A stretch of DNA of 64,000 bases, taken from positions 532,999-596,998 of the forward strand of contig JBBHKE010002698.1 of NCBI GenBank assembly GCA_037447655.1, read 5' to 3'. Made by a program: the position numbers and the translations under genes. Source of the DNA: Zygnema cylindricum. Lineage: Eukaryota > Streptophyta > Zygnematophyceae > Zygnematales > Zygnemataceae. The notes below the pieces were generated by a model. That model did no database searches. It had not been told where the DNA came from and saw only the letters and a program-made list of their open reading frames with translations. Of this stretch, positions 37,479-49,500 are shown in pieces; the stretch's first letter is position 1, and every line of letters starts with the position of its first letter.

Positions 37479-38293
37479 CAGAGGTCGCAAAAGTAAAAAA
37501 AAATCATACCCGAAACTGACCGTTTTTTATTTGAAAATCTGAGAAACCGACGCCTGACCGAGTTTTGTCACGCTCCAAAATTGTTTACCGTTAACCGACC
37601 GTCGTTTACGAAATAAAAAATTAACCGAATCTTGATTTTTCGCTACCAACCGTGCCCGCCCGTAACCGAAAAATTACAAAATTAATCAATGTACGACGGA
37701 ATAAGCCAATAATTACGATTTGTCGCGTTCCTTAAGATTTGCGAAATGGGTAGTGTTACTACCGTGTCAGGTTTACGACGCTTTGTCGCGTTCCCTAAGA
37801 TTTGCGAAATGAATAGTGTACTACTGTGTCAGATTTGCGACGCTTTGTCGCGTTCCCTAAAATTTGCGAAATGAATATTGTACTACCGTGTCAGATTTGC
37901 GACGCTTTGTCGCGTTCCCTAATATTTTCGAAATGAATAGTGTACTACTGTGTCAAATTTGCGACGCTTTGTCGCGTTCCCTTTGATTTGCGAAATAAAT
38001 AGCTTACTCCAGTACCGTGTCAAATTTGCGACGCTAATCATGATGTCCTGTACTTCCACAATGCCAAAGAGTACAAAGTACAAGAATGTTGGATTATAGG
38101 GACAGTACAAATTTTCATTTTTTTTTTTTGTTTTTTGGTTGACCGACCGTAACGAACCGTTTTTTTTTCCTGGTGAATCAACCGACCGTAACCGCCGGAC
38201 ACCCAAAATTTGGCAACCGAATCCGTTCCGGATCCGGCGCGGGCGGTCGGTTAACGGTCGGTCACGGTTTCGGTTGACCGTTTGTGACCTCTG
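37479..38293. mobile_element. hAT-type element (CAGAGGTCGC ends), 815 bp, TSD ATTTACAT
   Basis: Left end CAGAGGTCGCAAAAGT, right end TTTGTGACCTCTG. A perfect 8 bp TSD ATTTACAT lies at 37471-37478 and 38294-38301. It is a full-length sibling of 32758-33563 with the same 62 bp array. It contains the uninterrupted CTAATCATGATGT site used as control for the nested element at 30647. Confidence 0.95.
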
Positions 38294-38341
38294 ATTTACA
38301 TTTTGTTCCGTATAGTGTCTAATTACAAATGGGAGAAAATA

Positions 38342-39160
38342 CACCGCGCATCGTTATTAGTGTCAACGACACTAAATTGGGTTCTTAAAATTTTGATTTT
38401 TTTCCCAAAATAGTATACGTGATTTTAATTTTTCCTTGACTATAATTGAGGTTCCGTACAAAATAGCGTCAATACCGAAAGTACAACAATGTATAATTAG
38501 TATGGTGTACGGATAATGTCAGACGGTACATATTTGTACCTTTTTCCTTGAAAAGATTTTAAATTATTTATAAATTATACGCGCATGCATATGAACGTGC
38601 GCTGAAAAAATTGGTTGACTCTTGTCTCCAAAAATCTCGTTCGCACACGATCTCCTATAATCGCTTGTTCTGCAGTGTGAACGTAAAATATATTCGCATG
38701 TGCGAAGTCATGATGTTACAGTTAAAGCATTGAACTGTTCATATTTAACACGTCCACGTAAACCGTTTTAAAACTGCGTACTCTTGATTCATGTGATTTT
38801 TTGCTGTTCAGTTTATATAAACAGTATAACATGCATTTTGTTCGATTAGCGTCAATATGTACACTATTTCGGTACAACAAACGAATATAGCGTAAATGTT
38901 TATTCTAATATGGTGTTTATAGGTGATTTCACTCCAAATTAGAATTAATGTATACGTTTAGAAGGGGTCGAAGTAACAATGGACCACAAATTACAATTAA
39001 TGAATAAAAATAATTAGAATGAAAAACAACATTTGTCGTGGATGATATTTGGGACGGCTTAACGCCAAATGCACATAATCCACAAAAAAATGGATCCCTT
39101 ATTGAACGAATCTCATCCATCCAATTTTTTTTATTTTTTTTTTAGGGATCTGACGATGCG
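38342..39160. other. Solo MITE left end and AT-rich flank
   Basis: Begins CACCGCGCATCGTTATTAGT after TA, a terminal word of the TA-flanked family. The same end, inverted, stands at 56597-56616. No matching right end lies within this stretch and no gene was recognised. Confidence 0.5.
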
Positions 39161-39399
39161 TCGTCATTTTGTCAATCGAACACATTCTCATTCGTTTCAT
39201 GAAGAAGCAGGAGAAAATACCGCCGCCACCTTCGTTTAATTGTCATGGGTTCGAGGTCGCACGTGGCGGCTCCTTCTATGGCGCGTCACTCCATTTACCT
39301 ATCATTGCCTCCGCCCCTCTTTCACGCTCGTTTTTTACCCAAACCTACCTATGCCAATCTCTCATTTTTAATTTTGAAAGTTTTTTACAATGTGCTCTC

Positions 39400-40140
39400 T
39401 CTTGTTTATGCCCTCTCCCTTCACCTCTCTCGCTCCCTCTCGATCTATCTCCATTCCCTCTCCCTTTCCCTCTCCTCCCCCCTCCCTCTCCCTCCCTCTT
39501 TCCCTCTCCCTTCGTTACTTTCACATTCCTTGTCCCTTTCCTTTTCCCTCTCCTTCTCACCCTCTCGATATGCCTCACTATCTCCCTTCCTCTATTCCTC
39601 TCCCTCTCCCCACTCCCTCGATCTGCCGCTATCTCTCCCTCCCCCTTTCTCTCTCCCTTCCACACTCTCTCTCCCTCTCCCTCCCCCTTTCCCTCTCCCT
39701 CTCCTTCTCGCCCTCCTCATCTGCCACATTATCTCCCTCCCACTCTCTCTCTCCCTCTCCCTTTTTTCGATCTGCCTCTATCTCTCCCTCTCCCTTTTGA
39801 CCTTTCTTTCCCTCTTTTTCCCCTCTCCCTCTCCCTCTCTCTTTCACTCTCCCTTCCCTACTCTCTTACATTCCATCTCCCTTTCCCTTACCCTCTCCTT
39901 CTCACCCTCTCGGTCTGCCGATGTATCTCCCTCTCCCCATTCCCTCCATCTGCCTTTATCTCTCCCTCTCCCTTTCCCTCTCCCTCTCCCTTTCCCTCTC
40001 CCTTCCCCTCTCCCTCTCCCTCTCTCCTTCACAATTTGTCGCACTCTCATCTATTACCTCACACTCTCCCTCTCCCTCACCCTCTCAGGCTGCCACCTCT
40101 CCCACTCTCTTATTCTCTCTTTTTCATTCTCTCTCCCCCG
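39400..40140. repeat. Pyrimidine tract (CCCTCT)n with higher-order structure
   Basis: About 740 bp of almost pure C/T on this strand, made of CTCCCTCTCC words. It is interrupted at irregular 50-100 bp steps by cores like TCGATCTGCCTCTATCTC. It keeps two plus frames open for over 290 codons by chance. The tract continues after the Gypsy element (44833-44885), so the element was inserted into it. Confidence 0.95.
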
Positions 40141-40257
40141 TTGAAATTGTTGTACTGTTTAACGTTCGATCTCCCTCTTTCTCTCCCATTTCCTCTTCCC
40201 TACACTCAAAATCATGTGGTTACTCCATCTGTAACAGGGTTACAGAATTGGGTACAA

Positions 40258-43200
40258 AAAGAAGTAAATGTGACTTCTTTAAGGAGAAAATTGACTTTCT
40301 AGGCCATGTGGTGAGCCGGGACGGGATCGCAGTGGATCCCAACAAGACTAGAGCAGTAAAGGAGTGGCCGCAGCCGGCGAATATTACGGAGTTACGAAGC
40401 TTTCTCGGACTATGCTCCTATTATCGACGTTTTGTCGAAGGTTTCGCAAAAATCGCTGCACCGCTCACGGAATTGCTCAAGAATGATGCGCCCTATGATT
40501 GGAAAGCGGCGCAAGAAACAGCCTTTAACACGCTAAAGGAGCGGTTGGTTACCGCCCCTGTGTTAGCTGTTCCCGATCCGGATTTACCTTGGACGGTAAT
40601 TACTGACGCTAGCGATATGGCTATTGGAGCGATCCTTATGCAGGATCAAGGAAAAGGCCTTCAACCCATCGCCTACGACAGTCGCAAACTAAAGGCAGCA
40701 GAGTTGAACTGGGCTACCCATGAGAAGGAAACAATAGCTATTATCAATGCGCTGGAGGTTTGGAAGTGTTACGTTCAGGGAAAACGGATCACGGTTATCA
40801 CGGATCACCACGCCTTACAATATCTCCAAACCCAGCCGAAGTTGTCCAAGAAACAAGTGCGCTGGATGACGTTCCTGCAAACCTTCGGTCCGGAACTTGT
40901 TATTGAATATAAGCCGGGCAAAACGAACCCGGCGGATGCGCTGTCAAGAAGACCTGACGTCGCTGCGCCGGCAGCGGAGCAACAACCGCAAGCACCGCAG
41001 CAGAGGAACGGAGACTCTGTGAAAGAGAAAAGCGCAGCGTTGACCGAAGCGCAAAATCAGAAGCTCAGCGCAGTCACCAGTACGGTGCAAGTGGACGAAC
41101 AGTGGTTAAGTCGGATAAAGGCCGCCTACGGCGATGATGGTTCACTAAAGGAACTTGTCAAACGGAAAGTACTCGTTCGAACTGCCAATGATATGTGGCG
41201 GTATAGACCGAGTAAGACAACACGGCTATATGTGCCGACAAATACGGCACTTCGTCACGCAATTCTTCAAATGAGTCATGACGAGCCGCTCAGTGGACAT
41301 TTTGGACGAGATAAAACAACCGCACGTGTCGCTGAAGCGTATTACTGGCCAAACATGACTCGAGACATTGCAGAATATGTCCGGACGTGTGACTCGTGTA
41401 ATAGAAACAAATCTGATTCAGGGCAACAAGGTCTGTTACAACCCCTCCCAATACCATCTGTTCCTTGGGAGGCGATCTCGATGGATTTTATCGTGGCCCT
41501 TCCCCGGACGAAGGAGGGCTACGACTCAATCTTCGTCGTCGTGGATTACCTAACGAAAATGGCACATTTTCTACCCACGACCACTACGGCTACTGCACGA
41601 GATATTGCGGACTTATTCTTTCGGGAAATATTCCGCCATCACGGTCTTCCAAAAAGGATCGTCAGCGACCGCGATCGAAAATTCGTGAGCCACTTTTGGC
41701 AAAATCTATTTGCGTTATGCGGAACGCAGCTTGCCATGTCCACAGCCTACCACCCTCAAACTGATGGTCAAACTGAACGGGTGAATCGGACTTTGGAGGA
41801 AGCATTGCGGGCTTATGTCTCGGTGCACCAAACGGATTGGGTGGACCATTTAACGGCAATCGAAGTAGCATACAACAGTGCAGTCCACTCGTCAACAAAT
41901 GCTACGCCTTTCTCCCTCAATGGACGACAACCCACTCTTCCCCACACTTTATTGGTAGCGGACTGCGAAACACCGGCTGCTTTAGACTTTGCCAAGACGT
42001 TGCAAGGCAACCTGGAAAAGGCGGCAAAGGCGCTCCAACTGGCAAAGGATCGCCAAAAGTCGCAGGCGGACGCTCACCGGAAGGAAATAGTCTTCTGTGT
42101 GGGGGACAAGGTTCGCCTTAATATGGCAAACCTCTCCTTGCCGGGAGCCCTCTCTAAAAAGTTAGCCCCAAAGTTCACGCGCCCGTTCACAATTCTGTCC
42201 CGTGTGGGCAACGTCGCTTACAGGTTGGATATCCCGACGGACTGGCATATCCACAATGTTTTCCATGTTTCCCTCCTTAAACCATTCCGTGATCCTGATT
42301 CGGTGTTCCCTAACCGACGACGGCATACTCCTCTACAACCCGTTCAAGGTACCTCAGACGAGTATGAGGTGGAAGAGATCCTTAAGTCACGTCGCTCTCG
42401 GAATTCTAACTCCACGCAATACTTGGTGCGTTGGAAGGGTTACGGTGCTGAGGACGACTCTTGGGTGGACGAGGGGGATCTGCATTCCCCGGAGTTGCTG
42501 CGCCGGTTTCTGCAGAGTGAGGACACTCAGCTTTACCCGAGGGGCAATTGCAGCGGCCGCAACAAAGGGGCGAATCGCAGTGGCGCAACCATCGCAATAA
42601 TATTGGGGACGCGGCAAAGGACCGCAGCGGCGATGTTACCACACTGCAGCGCTGTAGCAGCGCAACCACCGCAGCGCAACATGGTCATGATGACGTCAGA
42701 GGATCGCAGTATCACCACTGCGCTGACAGGAAAGCGCAACGGCGCAATTGTGTTTCACTATGTAGGTAACGACGAACCCTCGGTTCCGCCGCAGCAGCGC
42801 AGTTTTAGACATGTTGGATACTGCGATACCCTCGCACGCTGCGACGCTGCGCACAGCCCAAAATTGAAACCCTCAACCCCCGGGAACACAACCATCATTC
42901 GTCCTCACAACCAACTCAGTCTCGGCAGCTTAGAAACGGCTTCTCTCCGCACAATTAGTTTACCTCCGCTTTTGGAGCTACCAGAATTGTTTGGTTCAGC
43001 AGTGTCTATGGCGTCGTCGTCCTTTCCACCCTCGAAAAGGAGGAGACTGGTACGGGTGGGACAAGGAGACCCAAGCGCCCCCGAGAGATTGCTAAAGGCG
43101 GCGGAAGCCATGGTGGAAGCAAGCAGGCGAAGAGAGGTAGAAGTGGAGCCGGAACCGGAGGATAGTGTCAGTTACGAGGCAGGACCGGCGGAGACCAGTG

Positions 43201-43760
43201 GAGGGGAGGGGTCAGAGAACTCACAGGACCCTGAATACACCCCAACGCGGGAAGGTGATCAGGAACTTCAAGCAGATCATGAGCTGTCGGAGGCGGAGGA
43301 GCCGGAACGCGAACCAACGCCTCCGCCAATTGAGGAGCGCGCCTTAGATCTGGAGGTGACGCGGGACCCAAACAAGGAGAGCACTCCAGACGAGCAGTCG
43401 TCTGAAAGCGCGGAGAGGAAGGCGGAGGAACAATACCCCAGTGGTGATGATGTGTTTCTCTTCCGCGAAAACCGAAGAAATTCGGAGGAGGAGAGTGAAA
43501 AGGGAGAGGAAATTCCCGACTACCTCTTCCCACTATCGGTCGACACCCAGCATCCGGACCTCGCCTTCAGCTTCGCCAAAAGGTTTTATAGGGACCCCTC
43601 AGAGTGGCCCAAAGAATGGCGTATAGGGAAGCCTGGAGATCCTATCCACATCCCTACCAACGTTCCGTCACACCCAGCGTGGAATTTCATGCGGACCAAG
43701 GACCTGGGGAATAATCATAAAGGCTATGTGCACAGAATCCTCACACCTTACCGTTCGTAG
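40258..43760 (+). CDS. Gypsy pol remnant (RT end, RNase H, integrase, chromodomain) fused to an extra ORF
   Basis: The frame is open to TAG at 43758. The RT end reads KCDFFKEKIDFLGHVVS, then a Gypsy RNase H (TDASD, HEKET, TDHHAL, ADALSRR; about 40590-40955). Next come an HHCC integrase finger (SHDEPLSGHF ... CDSC, about 41275-41405) and an integrase core with D at about 41484 and 41667 and E at 41775, spacing D-35-E. Last is a chromodomain (YEVEEILKSR, YLVRWKGYG, DSWVDEGDL; about 42362-42480), which targets integration to marked chromatin in chromoviruses. The same frame then continues for about 400 codons: a Gln/Ala/Ser-rich linker, MASSSFPPSKRRRLV at about 43009, an acidic Glu/Pro-rich region, and a conserved domain (EWPKEWRIGKPGD, HPAWNF). 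Upstream of 40258 the frame is chance pyrimidine sequence. Confidence 0.9.
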
Positions 43761-43762
43761 AG

Positions 43763-44248
43763 GTGGTAGAGGAAAACTACAGGTACAGAATTGATGTTCC
43801 CGGGTTACTTCGCCATTATCACCTGTGGGATTTCCTCCTCCACGACATCATCTCTCCAGCGGAAGTCACCCTTGAAGTGCGAGTACTCAAGCTGGCTCGA
43901 AGGAATGCTCTGCAGCAGGCCGAGCTGCAAGAAAACACGTGTCCTTCAAATTACGAAAGGTGCCTCGGTGGGAACCGGCGGACGAGGAACCAGAGGAAGC
44001 TACCCCAGGGGCTGAACCCGGAGAACCCAGGACTCCGGCACCCAAGGAGCCTGCACCTGCGGACGTTCGGTAGCAAACCGCAGTACCCATGGAGGAAGCG
44101 GAAAATCAGGTTCGGGAACGAATTACTCGGCGGCGGTTGGCAGCTACAGATCGTCACATCGCGTTACTGGAGACCCGATGTGAACAGCTCCAACATCACT
44201 CGACGTCCTTCGCCAGGAGTTCGAAGAGTATCGCGAGGAAACATATGA
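43763..44248 (+). pseudogene. Frameshifted end of the Gypsy extra ORF
   Basis: After the stop at 43758 the homology to the minus-strand ORF at 48.8 kb continues in a different frame (VEENYRYRIDVPGLLRHYHL, then LHDIISPAEVT), so a one-base shift near 43750 broke the ORF. About 100 residues can be followed, then a Gln/Glu/Arg-rich tail. It ends just before the polypurine tract of the 3' LTR. Confidence 0.75.
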
Positions 44249-44321
44249 CATACTCCGGCAACTGCAGTTTCCCTGACTCAACCAAAGTTCAGCGGGACGC
44301 TGAATCCTTAGTGGGAGGCAT

Positions 44322-44827
44322 TGTAACAGGGTTACAAAATTGGGTACTTAGTAGCCAGGGCTAGGCTCCTATAGTTGCGATTTCAGAGCACCGCAGTTGC
44401 GATTCCAGAGCACCGCAGCTATGATTCCAGACCAGCACAGCATAGCAGCATAGCAACTTAGCGGCGTAGCAACTAGTAGCGCAGCGGCGTAGCAGCGCAG
44501 CATAGCAACGCCGCAATTGTGTAGATTGAACTGTATAGTTCTAGAAGGAAGTTTAGATAGATCTCGGATTGGCCGCGAAGGTCCACGTGTACAGCTGTAT
44601 AGTACTAGGTTGACTAGCAGTTAGCTAGTTTAAATAGGCGAGTAGACCTAGTGAATGACACCTGAAGTAGACTTACGCAGCTAGCGCAACCTTGTACTCT
44701 CTTTTCAAGTAATAAAGCCCAACTTGTCTGTGAATTCTGTGTGCTCCTGCTGTTGCTACGGGGAGATCCCTGGGTGTTTTCCGCTGTGCACTGTGACGTG
44801 TTGTGGGGTATTGTCGCCTCTTTTACA
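44322..44827 (+). repeat. Gypsy 3' LTR, 506 bp
   Basis: TGTAACAGGG ... TTTTACA, preceded by a purine-rich GTGGGAGGCA. It contains a GCAGCATAGCAAC-type minisatellite (about 44395-44515), a TATA-like TTTAAATAGG at about 44629 and AATAAA at 44711, the usual order for promoter and polyadenylation signals in an LTR. Confidence 0.92.
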
Positions 44828-44832
44828 CCATC

Positions 44833-45520
44833 CCTTTCTCTCTCTCCCATTTACTCCCCTCTTTCCCTCTCCCGTTTACTCCCCCATTAAAATTACACAT
44901 TAATGTCATTAATTTTTATAAATAACTCCATTGTTGTATTTTTTTCTTTGTTGTAGGCATGGGATTTTATTCAGTTAGTTGATTGTGATGGAGGAACAAA
45001 TGCACAGATTGTGGGAATGTCATGGATTTATCTTTACCCCATTTAATATTAGTACTTCCAAACACATTTTTACATGAGTTAGAGGAGGTTATTAGAATAT
45101 CATTTGTTACAAATGATAATTTTTATAGCCGATGTACATTTCGTTCATGTAGACAAAAATTTTATTTAATTTTGAAAAATATTTTGGTTGTACATATTGT
45201 AGTTTTTTTACGGTGAACCTCTTTGTCATTCTTAGGCGAAAAGGATTGAATTTATTTCCAAGTGTATTAATGTCATGTTTTTTAAATTGTAATTCATTTT
45301 TATGTTGTTGCAATGACGGGTGCTGTGATTTTAATTCTACATGTTTTGTAAATGTTAAGCGATTCACTTGATGAAGTGCGTGGTCATTGTTAACTATTTT
45401 CGTTGTCACACATGTGATTGTTTTTCACACTTTTTTTTTTGAATATGACACATTATTTTCACTTTATTATTTATTTCATCTCAGTCAATCTCCCTTTTTT
45501 TCTGTGTCTCTCTCTCCCTT
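44833..45520. other. Pyrimidine tract remainder and AT-rich spacer
   Basis: The first 50 bases are the right half of the split pyrimidine tract. The rest is AT-rich with short chance frames. No gene recognised. Confidence 0.6.
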
Positions 45521-45522
45521 AT

Positions 45523-46190
45523 GGTACTCAGCGACGAGACTGTCTCGTCACTGAATGGTATTTTTTTTTTATTCTGCCAAGCAACGACGAGAATTCCTCG
45601 GTGCTAAATGGCATGTTTCATTTTTCACCATTCATAACAAACACTGGGTCAAATGAAGGTCTTTAGGTATTCAGCAACGAGTCAGTCTCGTCGCGACGAG
45701 ACTATCTCGTCGCTGAATGGTATATTTTTCTATCTTGCCAATCAACAACGACAATTCCTCGGTGCTGAACGGCATGCTTCATTTTTCACCATTCAACACA
45801 AACACTAAGTCAAAACAAGGTCTTTAGGTACTCAGCGACGACAAAATCTCGTCGCGACGAGACTATCTCGTCGCTGAATGGTATTTTTTTTTTTAATTAT
45901 GCCAGTCAACGCGAGAATGCCTCACTGCTGAATGGCATGTTTCATTTTTCACAATTCAACACAAACAGTGAGTTAAAACATGGTCTTTAGGTACTCAGCG
46001 ACGACAAAGTCTCGTCGCGACGAGACTATCTTGTCGTTGAATGGTATTTTTTTTAATTATGCCAGTCAACGACGAGAATTCCTCACTGCTGAATGACATT
46101 TTTTTTTTAACAATTCAGCACAAACACTGGGTTAAAACAAGGTCTTATGGTACTCAACGACGAGACTATCTCGTCGCTGAATGGAAGAAC
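45523..46190. repeat. Tandem array of about 160 bp palindrome-bearing repeats
   Basis: Five unit starts (GGTACTCAGCGACGA type) at 45523, 45666, 45827, 45990 and 46149, spaced 143, 161, 163 and 159. Each unit carries CGTCGC/GCGACG hairpins, for example the 20 bp perfect palindrome at 45684-45703 (AGTCTCGTCGCGACGAGACT), then TTCCTCGGTGCTGAATGGCA and TTTCATTTTTCACCATTCA. It lies just downstream of the transposase gene, and similar hairpins occur in that gene's first intron. Confidence 0.88.
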
Positions 46191-46575
46191 GATAATCCAA
46201 ACATAGAAACGATTTTACATCGTCACTACAAATACATTTCATCCACATTTTTGGCCATTCAGATATCATAAACAATATGAAAACAAAAAATGAAAGAGGG
46301 ATAGATAATATTCATCGTCAAAGAAAGAAATACAATGTATTTTGCATACTGCGGTAAAATAAAAGTATTTGTTACAACCTATAATAAAAAACATAAAAAA
46401 AAATAACAAAAAAATCCACACTATTAATAAAAAGATTTGGCAAACGGCCCATAATCTATTATACCGCCACTCCAAATTAAACCACTTCTCTAAAAAGTGC
46501 CTCATAATCACTGTATTCCTCTAAGTCTTCGTCATGAGTGGCTTCATCATCTTGAATGTCGGCCTCTCGAAGGAG

Positions 46576-49500
46576 TTAGAGTAAATCTCGTGCGGGAGCC
46601 GATGGAGGTGGCACCTCGTCGCCATCGAAATGATTTCGCCATTTCATTATTATGAGTTGCAAATCTTGCGTAAGCATGCTCTCCTCCCATTTGCCATCCT
46701 TTACTGACAATCCACACTGGATCATCGCCTTTCGTGCCCATCCAATGCCATTTTTGTCCTTCATTTCGTTCACCTCTCGTATCAAATCACGTGCCAACTT
46801 TAAGAAAAATGCTTTACCCGGTCCAACTAACTTACCAGACCAATTTTGGCCCCTAGGTAAGGACGACTTGTGGCTCTCTACCCCCTTCATCTTCCAATCT
46901 TCCCATTTTCTTGACCACACTTCTTTGATTTTAGAAATTACAAATGAATCGGCAGGTTGCACTAAATGCGTTGCACACGGAGGAAAAAATTGGAGTGTAG
47001 TTCTCTTTGCACGTAAAGCGGTGTTTAATTCCTCGGACATATTATGACCGCCACAGTTGTCCACAAATATAACCTTTCCACGCCCATCACGGTCTCCTTG
47101 GTATGACCTCGGTTCGGCGATCCATTGTGGGAAGACCGTCTTGTCGTTCCAACCTTTCGGCCCGGTACGGTAACAAACTCCTACAAAAGAGAGTGGGAAA
47201 AGATATTGAGTGAGGGAGGGAGAGAGAGGGCGAATAGTGTATGGGAAGAAATCAATATAAACAACATATCACCCCATATTTAATATTTTGGGTGTGGAGT
47301 ACAAGGGAGAATAAGTGAGACAATAGCGTTAATATTTTTAAGAAAAAAGATTCTTAGGGAAAGAAAAACACCTGGTATGTCATCGTGGATGCCCTTGATC
47401 GGGTAATTACGGAGCTTGTTGGCGAAGATTAACATAGGAGATTCAATTCGGGCGTTCACTCCGCCCGTGAGTCGAACCATCAAAGTCATCGACTCTCCAC
47501 CTCCGGCAACATCCGCGTATTTGACCACCTCGTCCCCGCGAAAACCCAACGTCTTTTTGTTATCCATATTTACAACCATGTGGGTTTCGTCCATGTTTTC
47601 GACTAGATCCTCGTTGTAGCGACCTATAATCACAATAACACATAAAATTGTAAGTAAAACACAACACAAAAAAGTATGATGGTTGGGGCAACTACTTTCA
47701 TTCGCTTATTTGCATTTATAACCTTAAAAAACAAAATTTAGAATAATATATGTAACATGTATTACAGCATAGAGCAATGAGTTATACAAATGTTCAAAAA
47801 ACTTACCAGATAAAAATCCTCTTAATTCGCCCATGTGATATGCTACTGTTTTTTCGATGTATTTCTCATTCTCCGGGCTTAATTGTAATTTTCCTTTTTG
47901 AGCCCTTGTCACAATACTGTGTTTTTCGCAAAACCGTTGCGTCCATCGTTTTGTCATTTTCATTTTTATCTCCTTACCCTTATTGTCCACGAATAGTCTC
48001 CCATTCTCCTCCTTCGTATGTTTAATGATATGAGCAGCCATGGTCCCTACAATGGTTTGAGACATTTTCATACCCGCCTACTTAAAGCAGTAAAACTCAT
48101 CCACCAACTCCGAGTGCACTGCTGTGACCCATGGAAACTCCTTCCTCCCCCTACCCGGCAATGCCTTTGTCACCACCACACTTCTTCTTCCAAATACCGC
48201 AAACGACAAAGTATGTTTTGTCGCCCGTATGTCTCTCAATGTCGCAACCCGACCCTTACACCACCGACTTGATTTTTGGTATTCTGCAACGAAAGGAAAG
48301 GAAAAAAAAATAACATAAAAGAAATAAAAAATTGTTCGTCCTAATTCACTTAAAAAAATTTATATATATCGTAATAAATTTGGTTCAACGACGGCCTGCA
48401 GTCCTCACTAAATTCAACGACCAATGCTCGTTGCTGGTTCAAGTATCAGGAGCCATTTCAAGATTCAGCTCGCTGATTCAGCAACGAGTTTAAGATGTCG
48501 CAATGTCAAACATACCACAAGTGAAAAAAAAAACATGTCAGTCCTAATTCATAAAAATAAAATATATATATATATATATATTACAAATAAAATTTGGTTC
48601 AGCGACGGCCTGCAGTCGTCGCTAAATTCAGCGACCAATGTTGGTCGTCGCTGGTTGAAGTATCTGGAGCCATTTCAAGATTCAGCGACGACATTAAACA
48701 AGTAAGTGAGTGGGTGAAACATGGGAAGTGATAGAGTGGAGTAAGAGTTAGTAAAAAATACATACCAATTACCGTTTTTTTTTATTCGACAATGCCCGTG
48801 TGAGCCTGTCAATTGCTCCCGATCCGCTCTTATTTGTTATTGTTGAGAAGCTAATTGTTGAGTGAGTGCCGCAATTATTAAAGTCAAATCCTCTCCTCTC
48901 GGAGGTGAAGGTGGCCTAAACGGTGGTGGAACCCTTTGTATTTCCCAAAGGCGAGAGCGTGGCACTCTTACATTGCGACATTTTTGCAATATCGTCGTAC
49001 GAGCATCTCGGAGAGCAAGTACGTCGGGAGTTACTCGACAAAATTTTAGGATGTAGTATAGCCGCGGATCCCACGGATGATGATGACGTAGCAACTCCGG
49101 GACATTCACCCGAAAACCGTCCTCCCCACGAACAACCCACGTTAACCGGGGATCCATCGGATCAAATTTCCTTATGTGGGCAAAGGTTGAGCCTCGATCC
49201 TCAAGCGAGATAAACAACCATGTTGGATGTGCGGTGACATCGGGGGGGATGTCGAGAATTTGGGGAAAAGGATTCGCTTCCAGGTCTAGGGGTCGGGGTT
49301 CACCATACCTCCAGTGGTCCGGCCATTCGGCAACCGGAATATAATGTTCGGGTTGAGGCTCGAACTGTCCATTTCCTCCCCTCCGGTGGGAGGAGGAAAA
49401 TACCAATCAGGATGCTCAACCGGGTATGGAGGTTGAGGATGCGGAGGAGCCATTACAATGGCTCTCTCCCTATTCGGCGTGGGAGGCGCTCCGAACACGT

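Larger units (their letters stand above)
40230..44827 (+). mobile_element. Gypsy chromovirus, internally deleted, TSD CCATC
   Basis: Starts TGTAACAGGGTTAC at 40230 and ends ACA at 44827, flanked by a perfect 5 bp TSD CCATC (40225-40229 and 44828-44832). Only the first ~26 bp of the 5' LTR remain. They join directly to the middle of RT, so most of the 5' LTR, gag, protease and the RT start are missing. The 3' LTR is complete. Confidence 0.93.

Noticed and set aside
39921-40257. N-terminal extension of the 1279-codon Gypsy frame
   Set aside because: It lies before the Gypsy start and TSD, in the pyrimidine tract and host flank; only sequence after the LTR/RT junction is element coding.
39169-40302. 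A 377-codon open frame
   Set aside because: It runs through the pyrimidine tract and encodes only Ser/Pro/Leu repeats. Other frames are open there too, so it is chance.
45523-46190. CRISPR array
   Set aside because: Units are ~160 bp with little unique spacer, in a eukaryotic transposon context; palindromes explain the pattern.
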